DNA of 49,220 nt from Flavobacteriaceae bacterium UBA4166 (GCA_002379985.1 DFVG01000019.1:1-49220); one strand, 5' to 3'; numbered from the stretch's first letter, positions 16,759 through 25,594 are shown. Notes: generated by a model from the sequence alone, not told the origin. Numbers and translations: made by a program.

Positions 16759-17478
16759 TCAGTTGAAAATACTTCCCAACACTTCCAAGGATTTCGGTTG
16801 TCGAAAGTTCTCAATATGTAATTGGTAATATTCCAGTAACCAGCGTAGTGCTTCTTTGCGTTGTGGTTTGGGTATTCTTTGTTGCTGCACCATTTCCCAC
16901 TCATGCTGCTGAAACAAAAGAATACTTTGTATTTCTTCTTTTGATTTTAAATGCAGACCGTGCTCGTGCGCTTGAAACGTACCTTCCAACATGTTGAAAT
17001 AGGGCAACCGTGCTTCGGAAAAATCTGGGTAACAGCCTAAGTACTCCGTAAGTTTCAGAAGGAACCACACAGGAAAATTGGCGATGCGATTTTCAGAATC
17101 TAGTTTCCGCAATGAGTGTTCTAAAAATTGATACAACGGAAGATTGGTTTCTTCTTCCTTAATACTGCTTTTTAAGACTTCCGCTAAAAACAATGTGACG
17201 GCTCCCTTTACTACATCCGTATGCAGGCTTTGATACGGATATCCTATGGTCGCTTCACGAATTCGCTCCAAGGTTCCTTTATCGCGATGAATGGCTTCAA
17301 TAACTAATTGAGTAAGCGGTTGAAAATAGGAGGGCTTTAATTTCCCGCGTTTCGATTTTAGCAGGTTCCGAAGCAGGTAACTCTTCAATCCGGCTTCAAG
17401 GGTATAGCAACTTACAATAAGGTCGGCTTCAGAATATTTCACCGCTGTAAGAACGATTGCAGGCGTTGTGACTACCAT
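16759..17478 (-). CDS. recO: DNA repair protein RecO
   Basis: 239 residues. The N-terminal OB-fold start TTPAIVLTAVKYSEADLIVSCYT is typical. The helical C-terminal domain follows (FPVWFLLKLTEYLGCYPDFS near 155). RecO works with RecR to load RecA on SSB-coated gaps and anneals single strands. The zinc-finger cysteines of some RecO proteins are absent; only scattered Cys occur. The ATG shares its A with the stop codon of the upstream gene (TAATG at 17476-17480), so translation is coupled to porZ. Confidence 0.92.
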   Translation of the reverse strand: MVVTTPAIVLTAVKYSEADLIVSCYTLEAGLKSYLLRNLLKSKRGKLKPSYFQPLTQLVIEAIHRDKGTLERIREATIGYPYQSLHTDVVKGAVTLFLAEVLKSSIKEEETNLPLYQFLEHSLRKLDSENRIANFPVWFLLKLTEYLGCYPDFSEARLPYFNMLEGTFQAHEHGLHLKSKEEIQSILLFQQHEWEMVQQQRIPKPQRKEALRWLLEYYQLHIENFRQPKSLEVLGSIFN

Positions 17479-19757
17479 TAACGCACGACCATAATTTTGG
17501 AAACGGTGGTCTCAATACCATCGTCGGTACTAATAAGCACCAAATAAACTCCGGATGCCACACGGTACTCTCCAAAAGCGGTGGTATCCCATAGCACGCT
17601 TCCTCCTTCACTCGTAGTTTCAAAGACTAGATTTCCCTCAATATCCGTAATTTTGACGTTGGCGTTCGAAGTGAGTCCGTCAATGGTTACATTCCCCGTA
17701 AAACCGGGACGTACCGGGTTTGGGAATGCATATACGTTTTCAAGATTGTCCCGCGGAGCCGTTGCGGTGCCATCGTACGCTACGAGTCCGTTTATCGTTG
17801 CAAAATAGACGCGTCCCGTGAAGTCATCAATATCAATATCTTGAACGTTGTTGCTAGGTAAAGGCGAATTATCTTTAGTGAATCGCAACAGGGTTTCTTG
17901 CCCATCTGAAGATAAATAAAAGACTCCGGAGGTCGCTGTGGCAATCCATTTGTTATTACTTCCATCCACTTCAATATCGGTAATAGACTGTTGAAAAAGC
18001 AATTCTTGAGGCACACCATCTTCCAGAATGATAATTTCTTGTGCATCTGTGTTGGCGCCTTCATCAAAGAAACCACCTACATTGAACAATACGCGCAATC
18101 CTTCAAGAGTCCCTATCCAAAGTCGGCCGCTATTGTCAAATTGCAGTGCACGAATATTAGGTGAAGGTAAGTTTCCGCTTCCAGTGCCTTCTGAAATACT
18201 ATTGAATGCTCCGGTGGAAGGATTATACCCTATGAGGCCACTTTGTGCCGTTCCGAAGAACACCAACCCTTGATCATTGATTTTTACCTCCGTAAACGCT
18301 AGTTCATTTTCTCCGGTAATGATACTGGTGAGATCGATCTTCGAAAAATTATCTCCTGGGGCAACACGAATAAGACCATCATTGACTCTGGATTGTGTAA
18401 CCCATAAATTTCCTTGGTTATCATAAGCCGCCCCAAACAAGCGAATTCCTGCGTCGGGGTCATCAAAAGCTAGTTCCAGCGGACTGTTTGTTTCGTTGTA
18501 GAGAATGCTTGGAGTTTGTTCCTGAATTTTTAGAAGCCCTTTCTGAAAGGAGGTCATATAGACTTCGGAAGTGTTATCGGGATTAATCGCTACCCGTACT
18601 AAATCATTCGCATTAAACACTTCTTCAACCTCGAGATTCGTCCAACTGTCTTCCACAAGATTACTCACTCCGCGAAAAGTTAACGGGAAGGGATTGAAGG
18701 TAACGTTGACTTCTCCAAAGACGGCCCAAAGTTGTCCGGGAGTTACGTCGATCGCAAAAGGGGTGTTCAAGATGGGGCCATCAGGAAGTATTTGCTCGGT
18801 TACTGAACCGCTAAAGGGAGCCCGGATCATTCCTTGAAATTGCGTTCCAACATAAAACGTATTATTGAATGCGATGCCGGACAACAATTCATAAGGCTGA
18901 AAATCTGGAAAAGAATTAACACTTCCCAACAATTGAAAATTACTATCGTATGCTTGTATTCCCGACTGCGTCGTAATAGATAACGCCCCGCCTACGGCTT
19001 CAAAATCCACTACCTGAGGAATGCTCCCAACTTGTTGGAAGCCTGCTCCCGGCGTATATCGAAACACGGCATTGTTGGATCGTAACATATATACCTGATC
19101 CTCAATCTCTTGTACTCCTGAGTAGGCACTTCCTTGCAATTGCGTCCACTCTTCAAAATCAATTAGGTTGTCGTTTTCTACTTCGGCTTGGTAGATACCT
19201 CCTTCGGTAGACGCCGCATAGATAAAAGGAGGAACAACGGCGGTTTGCGCAATATTTATTTGGGACCCTAAGGGGCCGATAAAATAGCTATCTCCAAATT
19301 CTAGTGCTTCCAGATCATAGACCGAAATACCATACTCGGTACTGATGTACACAGATCCATTGTATTCATTAAATTGATTGATGCGCTTTTTATCTGGCGG
19401 AATGCTTGGCTTATCTACAATATCAACTACGGTCAAAATGTTTTCTTCTCCATCCATAACCACTTCTATGAGTCCGTTTTCATAGCCAATAAGTAACACA
19501 TTAAAATTTTGGCTGTAGTAAATGGTGGAGATTTGATCTCCTGACAAACCGTTTATCGTAGAGAGTGTTTCTAACTCTTGAGTACTTAAATCATACGTAA
19601 ATACGGCGTTGGTTGACGCTGCATATACTCGGTCATTTCCAACAACAATATCTTTAACGGTCACGTAAGAAAAAAAATCGGACCATGTATCTTCAAAATT
19701 CTGAGCTGAAACGCGAAGCGTTCCCAACACTAAAAGAATACAAATAAAGGGTTTCAT
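17478..19757 (-). CDS. porZ: PorZ-like type IX secretion component with beta-propellers
   Basis: 759 residues. A signal peptide (about 1-18) is followed by W.DFFSYVTVKDIVVGNDRVYAAS, the start of a propeller with repeated 'vyaas..gi..yd' blades. A second propeller-like half carries 'two-component-regulator' blades, including DNQGNLWVTQS, DNSGRLWIGTLEGL and DGSNNKWIATATSGVFYLSSDG. A C-terminal T9SS-type sorting-like domain begins NVYAFPNPVRPGF (about 665-759) and ends TTVSKIMVVR. PorZ sits on the outer surface in the attachment complex with PorU, PorV and PorQ, which removes sorting domains and anchors T9SS cargo. Its position directly before recO is a common Bacteroidota arrangement and supports the name. 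Confidence 0.85.
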   Translation of the reverse strand: MKPFICILLVLGTLRVSAQNFEDTWSDFFSYVTVKDIVVGNDRVYAASTNAVFTYDLSTQELETLSTINGLSGDQISTIYYSQNFNVLLIGYENGLIEVVMDGEENILTVVDIVDKPSIPPDKKRINQFNEYNGSVYISTEYGISVYDLEALEFGDSYFIGPLGSQINIAQTAVVPPFIYAASTEGGIYQAEVENDNLIDFEEWTQLQGSAYSGVQEIEDQVYMLRSNNAVFRYTPGAGFQQVGSIPQVVDFEAVGGALSITTQSGIQAYDSNFQLLGSVNSFPDFQPYELLSGIAFNNTFYVGTQFQGMIRAPFSGSVTEQILPDGPILNTPFAIDVTPGQLWAVFGEVNVTFNPFPLTFRGVSNLVEDSWTNLEVEEVFNANDLVRVAINPDNTSEVYMTSFQKGLLKIQEQTPSILYNETNSPLELAFDDPDAGIRLFGAAYDNQGNLWVTQSRVNDGLIRVAPGDNFSKIDLTSIITGENELAFTEVKINDQGLVFFGTAQSGLIGYNPSTGAFNSISEGTGSGNLPSPNIRALQFDNSGRLWIGTLEGLRVLFNVGGFFDEGANTDAQEIIILEDGVPQELLFQQSITDIEVDGSNNKWIATATSGVFYLSSDGQETLLRFTKDNSPLPSNNVQDIDIDDFTGRVYFATINGLVAYDGTATAPRDNLENVYAFPNPVRPGFTGNVTIDGLTSNANVKITDIEGNLVFETTSEGGSVLWDTTAFGEYRVASGVYLVLISTDDGIETTVSKIMVVR

Positions 19758-19822
19758 ATGATTAATAACGTTGCTACTATAACAAGCTAAAATACTATTT
19801 ATTGCCGCAACGAAGCAATAAA

Positions 19823-19846
19823 AAAGGCTTCCTTTCGGAAGCCTTT
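19823..19846 (-). terminator. Terminator of gdhA
   Basis: AAAGGCTTCC and GGAAGCCTTT form a perfect 10-bp stem with a TTTC loop. Read leftwards on the minus strand it ends in a T-run. It separates gdhA from porZ. Confidence 0.88.
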
Positions 19847-19868
19847 CTATCTATTTTCATTTTGGTTT

Positions 19869-21212
19869 TTATACCACACCCTGGGCGAGCATCGCATCGG
19901 CTACTTTTACGAAACCGGCAATATTTGCGCCTTTTACGTAATCTACGTAACCATCTCCGTCTTTTCCGTAGGTAACACAAGCCGCATGGATATCGTTCAT
20001 AATACTGTGCAGTTTTTGATCTACCTCAGCCGCGGTCCAACTCAAGCGTAAAGAGTTTTGTGACATTTCCAATCCGGATGTCGCCACACCTCCTGCATTG
20101 GAAGCTTTCCCTGGTGAGAACAAGATCTTTGCCTTTTGGAAGACCTCAATCGCTTCAGGCGTACAAGGCATATTTGCCCCTTCACTTACACACATACATC
20201 CATTGTCTACCAAAACTTTTGCTTCCTCTCCGTTCAATTCGTTCTGGGTGGCACAGGGCAGCGCAATGTCGCATGTTTCTTGCCATGGACGCGCTCCTTC
20301 GTGATATTTGGCACTAGGATATTTATCTACGTATTCTTTAATACGCCCGCGACGATTGTTCTTCAGGTCCATTACAAACGTCAATTTTTCATTACTGATA
20401 CCTTCAGCATCGTAAATATATCCGGAAGAATCAGACATCGTTACTACTTTACCTCCTAGTTCGATCGCTTTTTCGGCAGCAAATTGGGCCACGTTTCCAG
20501 AACCGGAAATCACTACGGTCTTTCCTTTAAAGCTTTCTCCTTGTGTTTCTAACATATTCTGTGCAAAGTATACGTTCCCGTATCCGGTAGCTTCTGGTCG
20601 CATCAAAGAACCTCCATAACTACGGCCTTTTCCGGTCAAAACTCCGGTAAATTCATTCCGTAGCCTCTTATACTGACCGAACATATATCCTATCTCGCGC
20701 CCGCCAACACCAATATCACCGGCCGGCACGTCTGTATCGGGACCAATATGGCGTGCCAATTCTGTCATAAAACTTTGACAGAATCGCATGACCTCAGCAT
20801 CACTCTTTCCTTTTGGATTAAAATCGCTACCTCCTTTTCCTCCACCCATAGGGAGCGTGGTCAAGCTATTTTTAAATACCTGCTCAAATCCAAGGAATTT
20901 GAGAATACTCAAATTCACACTAGGATGAAACCGAAGTCCGCCCTTGTAGGGTCCAATGGCTGAATTGAATTCTACGCGATAGCCTCTATTTACATGAATG
21001 GCACCAGAATCATCGGTCCAAGGCACCCGAAACATAATGGTTCGTTCGGGTTCGACCATACGTTCCAACAATTGTTTATCCTGGTATTTTTCGTTCTTTT
21101 CAATAAATGGAATCACGGTTTCGGCCACCTCGGTTACCGCTTGCATGAACTCTGGTTCATTAGGGTTTCGGTCGGCCACCGAAGCGATAAAATCTTTGAT
21201 ACTTTGCTTCAC
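19869..21212 (-). CDS. gdhA: Glutamate dehydrogenase (hexameric, probably NADP-dependent)
   Basis: It interconverts 2-oxoglutarate plus ammonium and glutamate, a main ammonium assimilation step. 447 residues, the same length as the E. coli NADP enzyme. Motifs: GGLRFHPSVN near 91, catalytic-Lys region PMGGGKGGSDFNPKGKSD near 121, PAGDIGVGGREIGYM near 162, and a Rossmann nucleotide-binding loop VVISGSGNVAQFA near 232. The only usable start is GTG at 21212; there is no in-frame ATG nearby. A long leader (about 115 nt) follows a perfect -7 box at 21334-21341. A LacI-type palindrome lies just downstream of the expected transcription start, pointing to repression tied to carbon supply. Confidence 0.96.
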   Translation of the reverse strand: MKQSIKDFIASVADRNPNEPEFMQAVTEVAETVIPFIEKNEKYQDKQLLERMVEPERTIMFRVPWTDDSGAIHVNRGYRVEFNSAIGPYKGGLRFHPSVNLSILKFLGFEQVFKNSLTTLPMGGGKGGSDFNPKGKSDAEVMRFCQSFMTELARHIGPDTDVPAGDIGVGGREIGYMFGQYKRLRNEFTGVLTGKGRSYGGSLMRPEATGYGNVYFAQNMLETQGESFKGKTVVISGSGNVAQFAAEKAIELGGKVVTMSDSSGYIYDAEGISNEKLTFVMDLKNNRRGRIKEYVDKYPSAKYHEGARPWQETCDIALPCATQNELNGEEAKVLVDNGCMCVSEGANMPCTPEAIEVFQKAKILFSPGKASNAGGVATSGLEMSQNSLRLSWTAAEVDQKLHSIMNDIHAACVTYGKDGDGYVDYVKGANIAGFVKVADAMLAQGVV

Positions 21213-21311
21213 GAGTTAAAATTTATAGGTATTAGTAAAATTAAGGTTCGTATACGATTCGTTTCAGAAAAGAGTTATACTATATTCAAGACAGCCCTTT
21301 TTATGGCTTCT

Positions 21312-21323
21312 GAAAACGTTTTC
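21312..21323. promoter_or_regulatory. LacI-type palindrome in the gdhA leader
   Basis: GAAAACGTTTTC is a perfect 12-bp palindrome with the central CG typical of LacI-family operators. It lies 11 bp downstream of the gdhA -7 box, at about +5 to +16 of the transcript, where a bound repressor would block. The same 12-mer recurs at 35282-35293. Confidence 0.6.
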
Positions 21324-21333
21324 GTTTTGGGTG

Positions 21334-21341
21334 CAAATATA
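21334..21341 (-). promoter_or_regulatory. -7 promoter box of gdhA
   Basis: On the minus strand this reads TATATTTG, a perfect TAnnTTTG. Transcription would start near 21328. Confidence 0.65.
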
Positions 21342-21426
21342 AGGGTTATGCGAAAATTAAGAATGAAAAAAACAATTTAAAAACACTTAATTTCTGCATT
21401 ATATTTCGCTGTTAGATATGTTTTTA

Positions 21427-21434
21427 TATATTTG
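21427..21434 (+). promoter_or_regulatory. -7 promoter box of the THC0290_0291-like gene
   Basis: TATATTTG is a perfect TAnnTTTG match, with TTTCG about 19 bp upstream as a weak -33. An in-frame TTG at 21432 is part of the box and should not be taken as the start codon. Confidence 0.65.
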
Positions 21435-21461
21435 TCTCGTCTCAAATTAATCATTTTTACC

Positions 21462-22271
21462 ATGAATACCAGGAATTTGCTATTGGTATTTCTCCTCCTT
21501 GCATTTGCCAAGCAGGACCTGCATAGCCAATTTGGCTTTTCTCATGAAATAGGGGTTATTACCGGTCCTGTGGTGTTCTACTCCGATTATGGGCAACGGT
21601 ATGACTTTGAAACCAATGCAGGAAATGTTGGTATTGGAATAGGACTTGTACATTACATAAACTTCTCGTATCGGGCGGATTGTAACTGCTACACTAGGGA
21701 TACCTATTTTAACGATCACTTCAAGATCCGCTCTGAGTTGGACTACCACAAAACGAATTTTGAACATTTCGGAGAATGGGTAGACCCTGATCGTGAATCG
21801 ATTACCGCCAATCAACTTCGTGCCATGAAAGGTTCGACCCGCGTGATAGAGCTAGGAGCGCAATTAGAATATTTCCCCTTAAGCATTCGTGATTACGCAG
21901 CCGGAGGGTTTAAACTGGCTCCTTTCGCCAGCTTAGGAGCGCACTGGGTAAATTACGACCCTGAAGTGTACTCTGAATTAGGGGATTTGGTTCTTGGAAC
22001 CGATGGCGATGGAAACGAAATTTTTAATCCTGAAACCGTTCCGGCGAAGTATTTTGATTCTTTTCAACAAGATTCTGATTCTACTTGGGCTATTGTAATG
22101 AGCTTAGGTACTCGCTATAAATTAGGGCCCGTAAGCGACCTGATGTTAGATGCTCGATGGACCTACTACCTTTCGAATTGGGTGGATGGATTGAACCCAG
22201 ACGTACCTGAGAACAAGGCCAACGACTGGCAATTCTGGATCAATTTTGGTTATATTCATTACTTAGATTGA
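21462..22271 (+). CDS. Secreted/outer-membrane-type protein, THC0290_0291-like
   Basis: 269 residues from the ATG at 21462, with a signal peptide MNTRNLLLVFLLLAFAKQ and cleavage near LHSQ. The following FGFSHEIGVITGPVVFYSDY, a cysteine pair in RADCNCYTRDTYFNDHFK, and repeated amphipathic strands (FGLVHYINFSYR, LAPFASLGAHWVNY, LMLDARWTYYLSNW) suggest a small beta-barrel. From memory it matches the flavobacterial THC0290_0291 family, whose function is unknown. The C terminus WINFGYIHYLD ends in aromatic residues, as outer-membrane barrels often do. It is divergent from gdhA and followed by a very strong terminator. Confidence 0.75.
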   Translation: MNTRNLLLVFLLLAFAKQDLHSQFGFSHEIGVITGPVVFYSDYGQRYDFETNAGNVGIGIGLVHYINFSYRADCNCYTRDTYFNDHFKIRSELDYHKTNFEHFGEWVDPDRESITANQLRAMKGSTRVIELGAQLEYFPLSIRDYAAGGFKLAPFASLGAHWVNYDPEVYSELGDLVLGTDGDGNEIFNPETVPAKYFDSFQQDSDSTWAIVMSLGTRYKLGPVSDLMLDARWTYYLSNWVDGLNPDVPENKANDWQFWINFGYIHYLD

Positions 22272-22290
22272 TCTTTTTATAATAACTAAC

Positions 22291-22324
22291 AAAAAAAGCG
22301 CTTTTCTTTAAAAGCGCTTTTTTT
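22291..22324. terminator. Bidirectional terminator between THC0290_0291-like gene and metB-like gene
   Basis: Fifteen-base arms (seven A, GCGC, four T; and its exact complement) flank a CTTT loop, giving T-runs on both strands. It serves the convergent genes on either side. Confidence 0.9.
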
Positions 22325-22342
22325 GTTTTTAGGTTAGTTGGT

Positions 22343-23485
22343 CTATCCTATGGCTTGTTTTAGATCTGCTATAAGATCTTCAGCGTCTTCAATACCAACG
22401 CTTAAACGAATCAAAGAATCCACCACTCCCGTTTTTTCACGTTCCTCCTTAGGAATACTGGCATGGGTCATGCTCGCCGGGTGTCCGGCCAAACTTTCTA
22501 CTCCGCCAAGACTTTCCGCTAAGGTAAATACGTTTAGATTCTCAACGATCTTAATGGCTTCCTCATAATCATTCCCTTTGGTTACGAAGGAGATCATTCC
22601 ACCATAATCTTTCATCTGCGCTTTGGCAACCTCGTGATTTGGATGTGTGGATAAGCCCGGCCAATACACGCTTTCAATTTTAGGATGATTGGCTAAGTAT
22701 TCGGCGACCGCCTTCCCATTTTCACAATGACGCTGCATACGCACATGTAACGTTTTCAAACCGCGCAGCATCAGAAAGCTGTCTTGTGGGCCACAAATGG
22801 CGCCACTTGCATTTTGAATAAAATATAATTTTTCAGCCAAGGTCTTATCATTTACGATCAACGCTCCCATTACCACATCACTATGGCCGCCTAAATATTT
22901 TGTTGCACTATGCATTACGATATCTGCACCTAAATCTAACGGTTGCTGCAGGTAGGGAGTCGCAAAAGTATTGTCTACCGCTAGGAGCACATTATGTTTT
23001 TTAGCAACTGCCGCACATGCTTTGATATCGATGATATTCATCATAGGGTTGGTAGGCGTCTCCACCCAAATCATCTTGGTGTTTTCGTTGATGTACTGTT
23101 CAATACTATCTGCATTCTCCATTCCGATGAAATGGAACTTTATTCCAAATCCTTCAAATACCTGAGTAAACAAGCGGTAGGTCCCTCCATATAGATCGTT
23201 TGTAGACACCACTTCATCTCCGGGTTGTAAGGTTTTAATGACGGCATCGATTGCTGCCAGTCCGCTCCCAAATGCCAATCCGTATTGCCCATTTTCTATA
23301 CTCGCCAAGGCTCGCTCCAACGCTGCTCGAGTAGGATTTCCGCTTCGGGAATATTCAAACCCTTTGTGCCCTCCGGGCGTACTTTGCGAATAGGTACTTA
23401 CTTGATAAATAGGAGGCATTACCGCGCCATAGGCGGGATCTACATCATGCTGACCTCCGTGAATAGTTTTCGTGTTAAATTTCAT
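22343..23485 (-). CDS. Trans-sulfuration PLP enzyme (cystathionine gamma-synthase/lyase family)
   Basis: 380 residues. The PLP lysine is in MHSATKYLGGHSDVVMG near 198. Other family landmarks are YSRSGNPTRAALERALASIE (45-64), AFGSGLAAIDAV (70-81), VETPTNPMMNIIDI near 140, and the C-terminal LAESLGGVESLAGHPASMTH near 325. The enzyme either joins cysteine to an activated homoserine (metB-like) or cleaves cystathionine (lyase-like); motifs visible by eye do not separate the two. A perfect -7 box (TACTTTTG, minus strand) lies at 23515-23522. There is no operon partner. Confidence 0.9.
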   Translation of the reverse strand: MKFNTKTIHGGQHDVDPAYGAVMPPIYQVSTYSQSTPGGHKGFEYSRSGNPTRAALERALASIENGQYGLAFGSGLAAIDAVIKTLQPGDEVVSTNDLYGGTYRLFTQVFEGFGIKFHFIGMENADSIEQYINENTKMIWVETPTNPMMNIIDIKACAAVAKKHNVLLAVDNTFATPYLQQPLDLGADIVMHSATKYLGGHSDVVMGALIVNDKTLAEKLYFIQNASGAICGPQDSFLMLRGLKTLHVRMQRHCENGKAVAEYLANHPKIESVYWPGLSTHPNHEVAKAQMKDYGGMISFVTKGNDYEEAIKIVENLNVFTLAESLGGVESLAGHPASMTHASIPKEEREKTGVVDSLIRLSVGIEDAEDLIADLKQAIG

Positions 23486-23514
23486 AAAATCTGTCTTCTA
23501 TTTTTTTCCTAGAA

Positions 23515-23522
23515 CAAAAGTA
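23515..23522 (-). promoter_or_regulatory. -7 promoter box of the trans-sulfuration gene
   Basis: The minus strand reads TACTTTTG, a perfect TAnnTTTG match, 29 bp before the ATG at 23485. Confidence 0.6.
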
Positions 23523-23565
23523 CTATAATCCTTTCTGAATGTGAATTCTGTTGTATTTTTAACGT

Positions 23566-24333
23566 ATGATTCAACGAACAATCATTACATCACTACTATG
23601 TCTTTTGGTGGTAAACTGTGCTGAAAAGACAGCACTCAGTTTTCAGCAACAAACATTCTCAGAACAAGAATTGGCTGAATGTGAGACGACGGCCTGCCCG
23701 GAAATACGTTTGAATTATATAGAAGCTAAGGGAAAAGTGTCATTTGCAACGGAGATCAATGACAGCGTACATCAATTTCTGATACGCGCGCTTCATATTG
23801 GTGATCCTGACCAGCCCATAACCGCTACCACCGTTTCAGAAGCTTCAAAAGAATTTATAGATACGTATCGCATGCATCTTGCAGAATTCCCTGATATGCC
23901 CGCTGCCTATGAAGTTGAAGCAACAATTTCTGAAAGCTTTCAAGATGAACAATACCTTTCGCTGGAAACCACACAATATACCTACACCGGAGGCGCGCAT
24001 GGCTACGGGAGCACTTCTTTTCTATTATTCGATAAAGAAACAGAGACCGCGTTACGGTTCAAGGACGTGATTTCCGATTGGGAAGCATTTCAGCAGTTTG
24101 TTGAAACCGAATTTCGAAAGCAATATGAAATCCCCTTACAAGGGGCTATCAATGCGAATGGCTTTTGGTTTGAAAATGACACCTTCTACATTTCTGAAAG
24201 CATCGGACTTACCGAAGAAGGTATTCTTATGATCTACAATCCTTATGAGATTGCCAGTTATGCAGAAGGAGCTATTACCTTAGAACTTCCTTGGAAGGAC
24301 CTACAACCTTACATATCAAGATCCTCATTATGA
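23566..24333 (+). CDS. DUF3298/RsiV-type lipoprotein
   Basis: 255 residues. The lipoprotein signal ends LLVVNC (Cys 18). The C-terminal half carries the DUF3298 hallmark YTGGAHGYGSTSFLLFDKET (about 139-158), followed by RFKDVISDWEAFQQFVE and LTEEGILMIYNPYEIASYA. DUF3298 is also found in the anti-sigma factor RsiV, where it binds lysozyme; that role is not implied here because no sigma factor is adjacent. The -7-like box TATTTTTA at 23554-23561 would place the transcript start at, or within a base or two of, the ATG, so the mRNA may be leaderless. The stop overlaps the next start (ATGA). Confidence 0.85.
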   Translation: MIQRTIITSLLCLLVVNCAEKTALSFQQQTFSEQELAECETTACPEIRLNYIEAKGKVSFATEINDSVHQFLIRALHIGDPDQPITATTVSEASKEFIDTYRMHLAEFPDMPAAYEVEATISESFQDEQYLSLETTQYTYTGGAHGYGSTSFLLFDKETETALRFKDVISDWEAFQQFVETEFRKQYEIPLQGAINANGFWFENDTFYISESIGLTEEGILMIYNPYEIASYAEGAITLELPWKDLQPYISRSSL

Positions 24334-24689
24334 AAAAAGTATATTATTTAGATAGTTGTGATACCTGCAAACGTATTTTGAAAGAAATTGAACTGCCTCA
24401 ATCATTTATAAAGCAAAATATCAAGACAGAAGGTATCACAGACGAAGAGTTGGAAGAACTCTACAATCTCGCCGGGAGTTACGAAGCCCTCTTTAGCAGA
24501 CGCGCCCAATTATACAAAAAGCGAAACTTGAAAGACGAAAAACTGCTTGACGAAGATTATAAGAACCTCATTTTAGAACATTATACTTTTTTAAAGCGAC
24601 CCGTCATCGTCAACAATGATGAGATCTTTATAGGAAACAGCAAAAAAACTGTGGCCGCTGCAAAAGAATCTATCCATCATAATAAGTAA
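24330..24689 (+). CDS. ArsC/Spx-family thioredoxin-fold protein
   Basis: 119 residues from the ATG at 24330, which overlaps the upstream stop (ATGA) and so is translationally coupled. The N-terminal CDTCKR (Cys 9 and Cys 12) on a thioredoxin-like strand, then ELEELYNLAGSYEALFSRRAQ and a C-terminal FLKRPVIVNNDEIFIGNS, follow the arsenate reductase-like fold. Family members include glutaredoxin-coupled arsenate reductases and Spx-type regulators. The resolving-Arg position of true ArsC (RxxL.RP) is only partly matched as FLKRPV. No other ars genes are near, so arsenate reduction should not be assumed. Confidence 0.85.
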   Translation: MKKVYYLDSCDTCKRILKEIELPQSFIKQNIKTEGITDEELEELYNLAGSYEALFSRRAQLYKKRNLKDEKLLDEDYKNLILEHYTFLKRPVIVNNDEIFIGNSKKTVAAAKESIHHNK

Positions 24690-24692
24690 TCC

Positions 24693-25586
24693 ATGAATGC
24701 CCGAGCGTTAGCACTCCTCGCTGCTACTGCTGCCAGTGCTATCTACGGACTCAATCACAGTCTGGCGAAGGGCTTGATGCCGCATGTTATTGGCCCCTAC
24801 GGCTTTATCTTGTTGCGCGTAAGCGGAGCCGCCCTATTATTCTGGGGGATCAGTTTTTTTTATCCTTCGGAAAAGATCGAGAAGGCTGATGGTTGGCGCA
24901 TTTTGGCCTGTGCCATCTTTGGAATGGTCTTAAACATGAACATGTTCTTCAAAGGGCTTCAACTGTCAACGCCCATCAATAGTTCGGTAGTAATCACATT
25001 AACGCCGGTATTGCTATTGATACTATCTGCCTTTTTACTGAAAGAACGTATTAGTTGGATTAAGGTCACAGGAATTGGCATCGGACTCGCAGGTGCATTG
25101 CTTCTCATTCTTTTTGGAGCCGAAGCGCAGCCAGATGCCCCCAACATTCCGTTAGGAAACATTCTTTTCATCGTGAATGCTTCTTCTTATGCCTTGTACC
25201 TCATTCTCGTAAAGCCTTTAGTCGCCAAATACAGTAGCATTACTTTAATGAAAGTCTTCTTTTTACTAGCTGTGGTTATCAACCTGCCCATTGGGTGGTC
25301 TCAGTTCTCTGAAGTGGCTTGGCTGTCCTTAGAGTTTGACGCCATCTGGAAAATGATCTTCGTCGTTGCGGGTACTACGGTGCTCACCTACCTTTTCAAT
25401 ATTTATGCCCTGAAAGTCTTGAGCCCGTCCACGATTGGCGCCTTTATTTATTTACAGCCGGTTTTAGCCACCTTATTTGCCATTATGCTGGGAGCAGACA
25501 AACTAACACCCTTAAGAATCGCGGCCGCAGCCTTGATATTCGCCGGAGTATTTCTTTCCACGCGAAAGAAAACACAGAAAAAATAA
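24693..25586 (+). CDS. EamA-family (DMT) transporter
   Basis: 297 residues with about ten hydrophobic segments in two homologous halves. Each half starts with a family-typical segment (AATAASAIYGLNHSLAKGL near 8; GNILFIVNASSYALYLILVKPL near 152). The halves end with INSSVVITLTPVLLLILSAFLLKERISW and AFIYLQPVLATLFAIMLGADKL respectively, the usual EamA signature. Members export amino acids, purines or other metabolites; the substrate here is unknown. It is third in a tight operon with the DUF3298 lipoprotein and the ArsC/Spx protein (3-bp gap). Confidence 0.9.
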   Translation: MNARALALLAATAASAIYGLNHSLAKGLMPHVIGPYGFILLRVSGAALLFWGISFFYPSEKIEKADGWRILACAIFGMVLNMNMFFKGLQLSTPINSSVVITLTPVLLLILSAFLLKERISWIKVTGIGIGLAGALLLILFGAEAQPDAPNIPLGNILFIVNASSYALYLILVKPLVAKYSSITLMKVFFLLAVVINLPIGWSQFSEVAWLSLEFDAIWKMIFVVAGTTVLTYLFNIYALKVLSPSTIGAFIYLQPVLATLFAIMLGADKLTPLRIAAAALIFAGVFLSTRKKTQKK

Positions 25587-25594
25587 CCGGTTGT

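Noticed and set aside
24330..24689. Arsenate resistance function for the ArsC-like protein
   Set aside because: No arsR, arsB or acr3 gene is near, and the ArsC signature is only partly matched. The neutral ArsC/Spx family call is safer.
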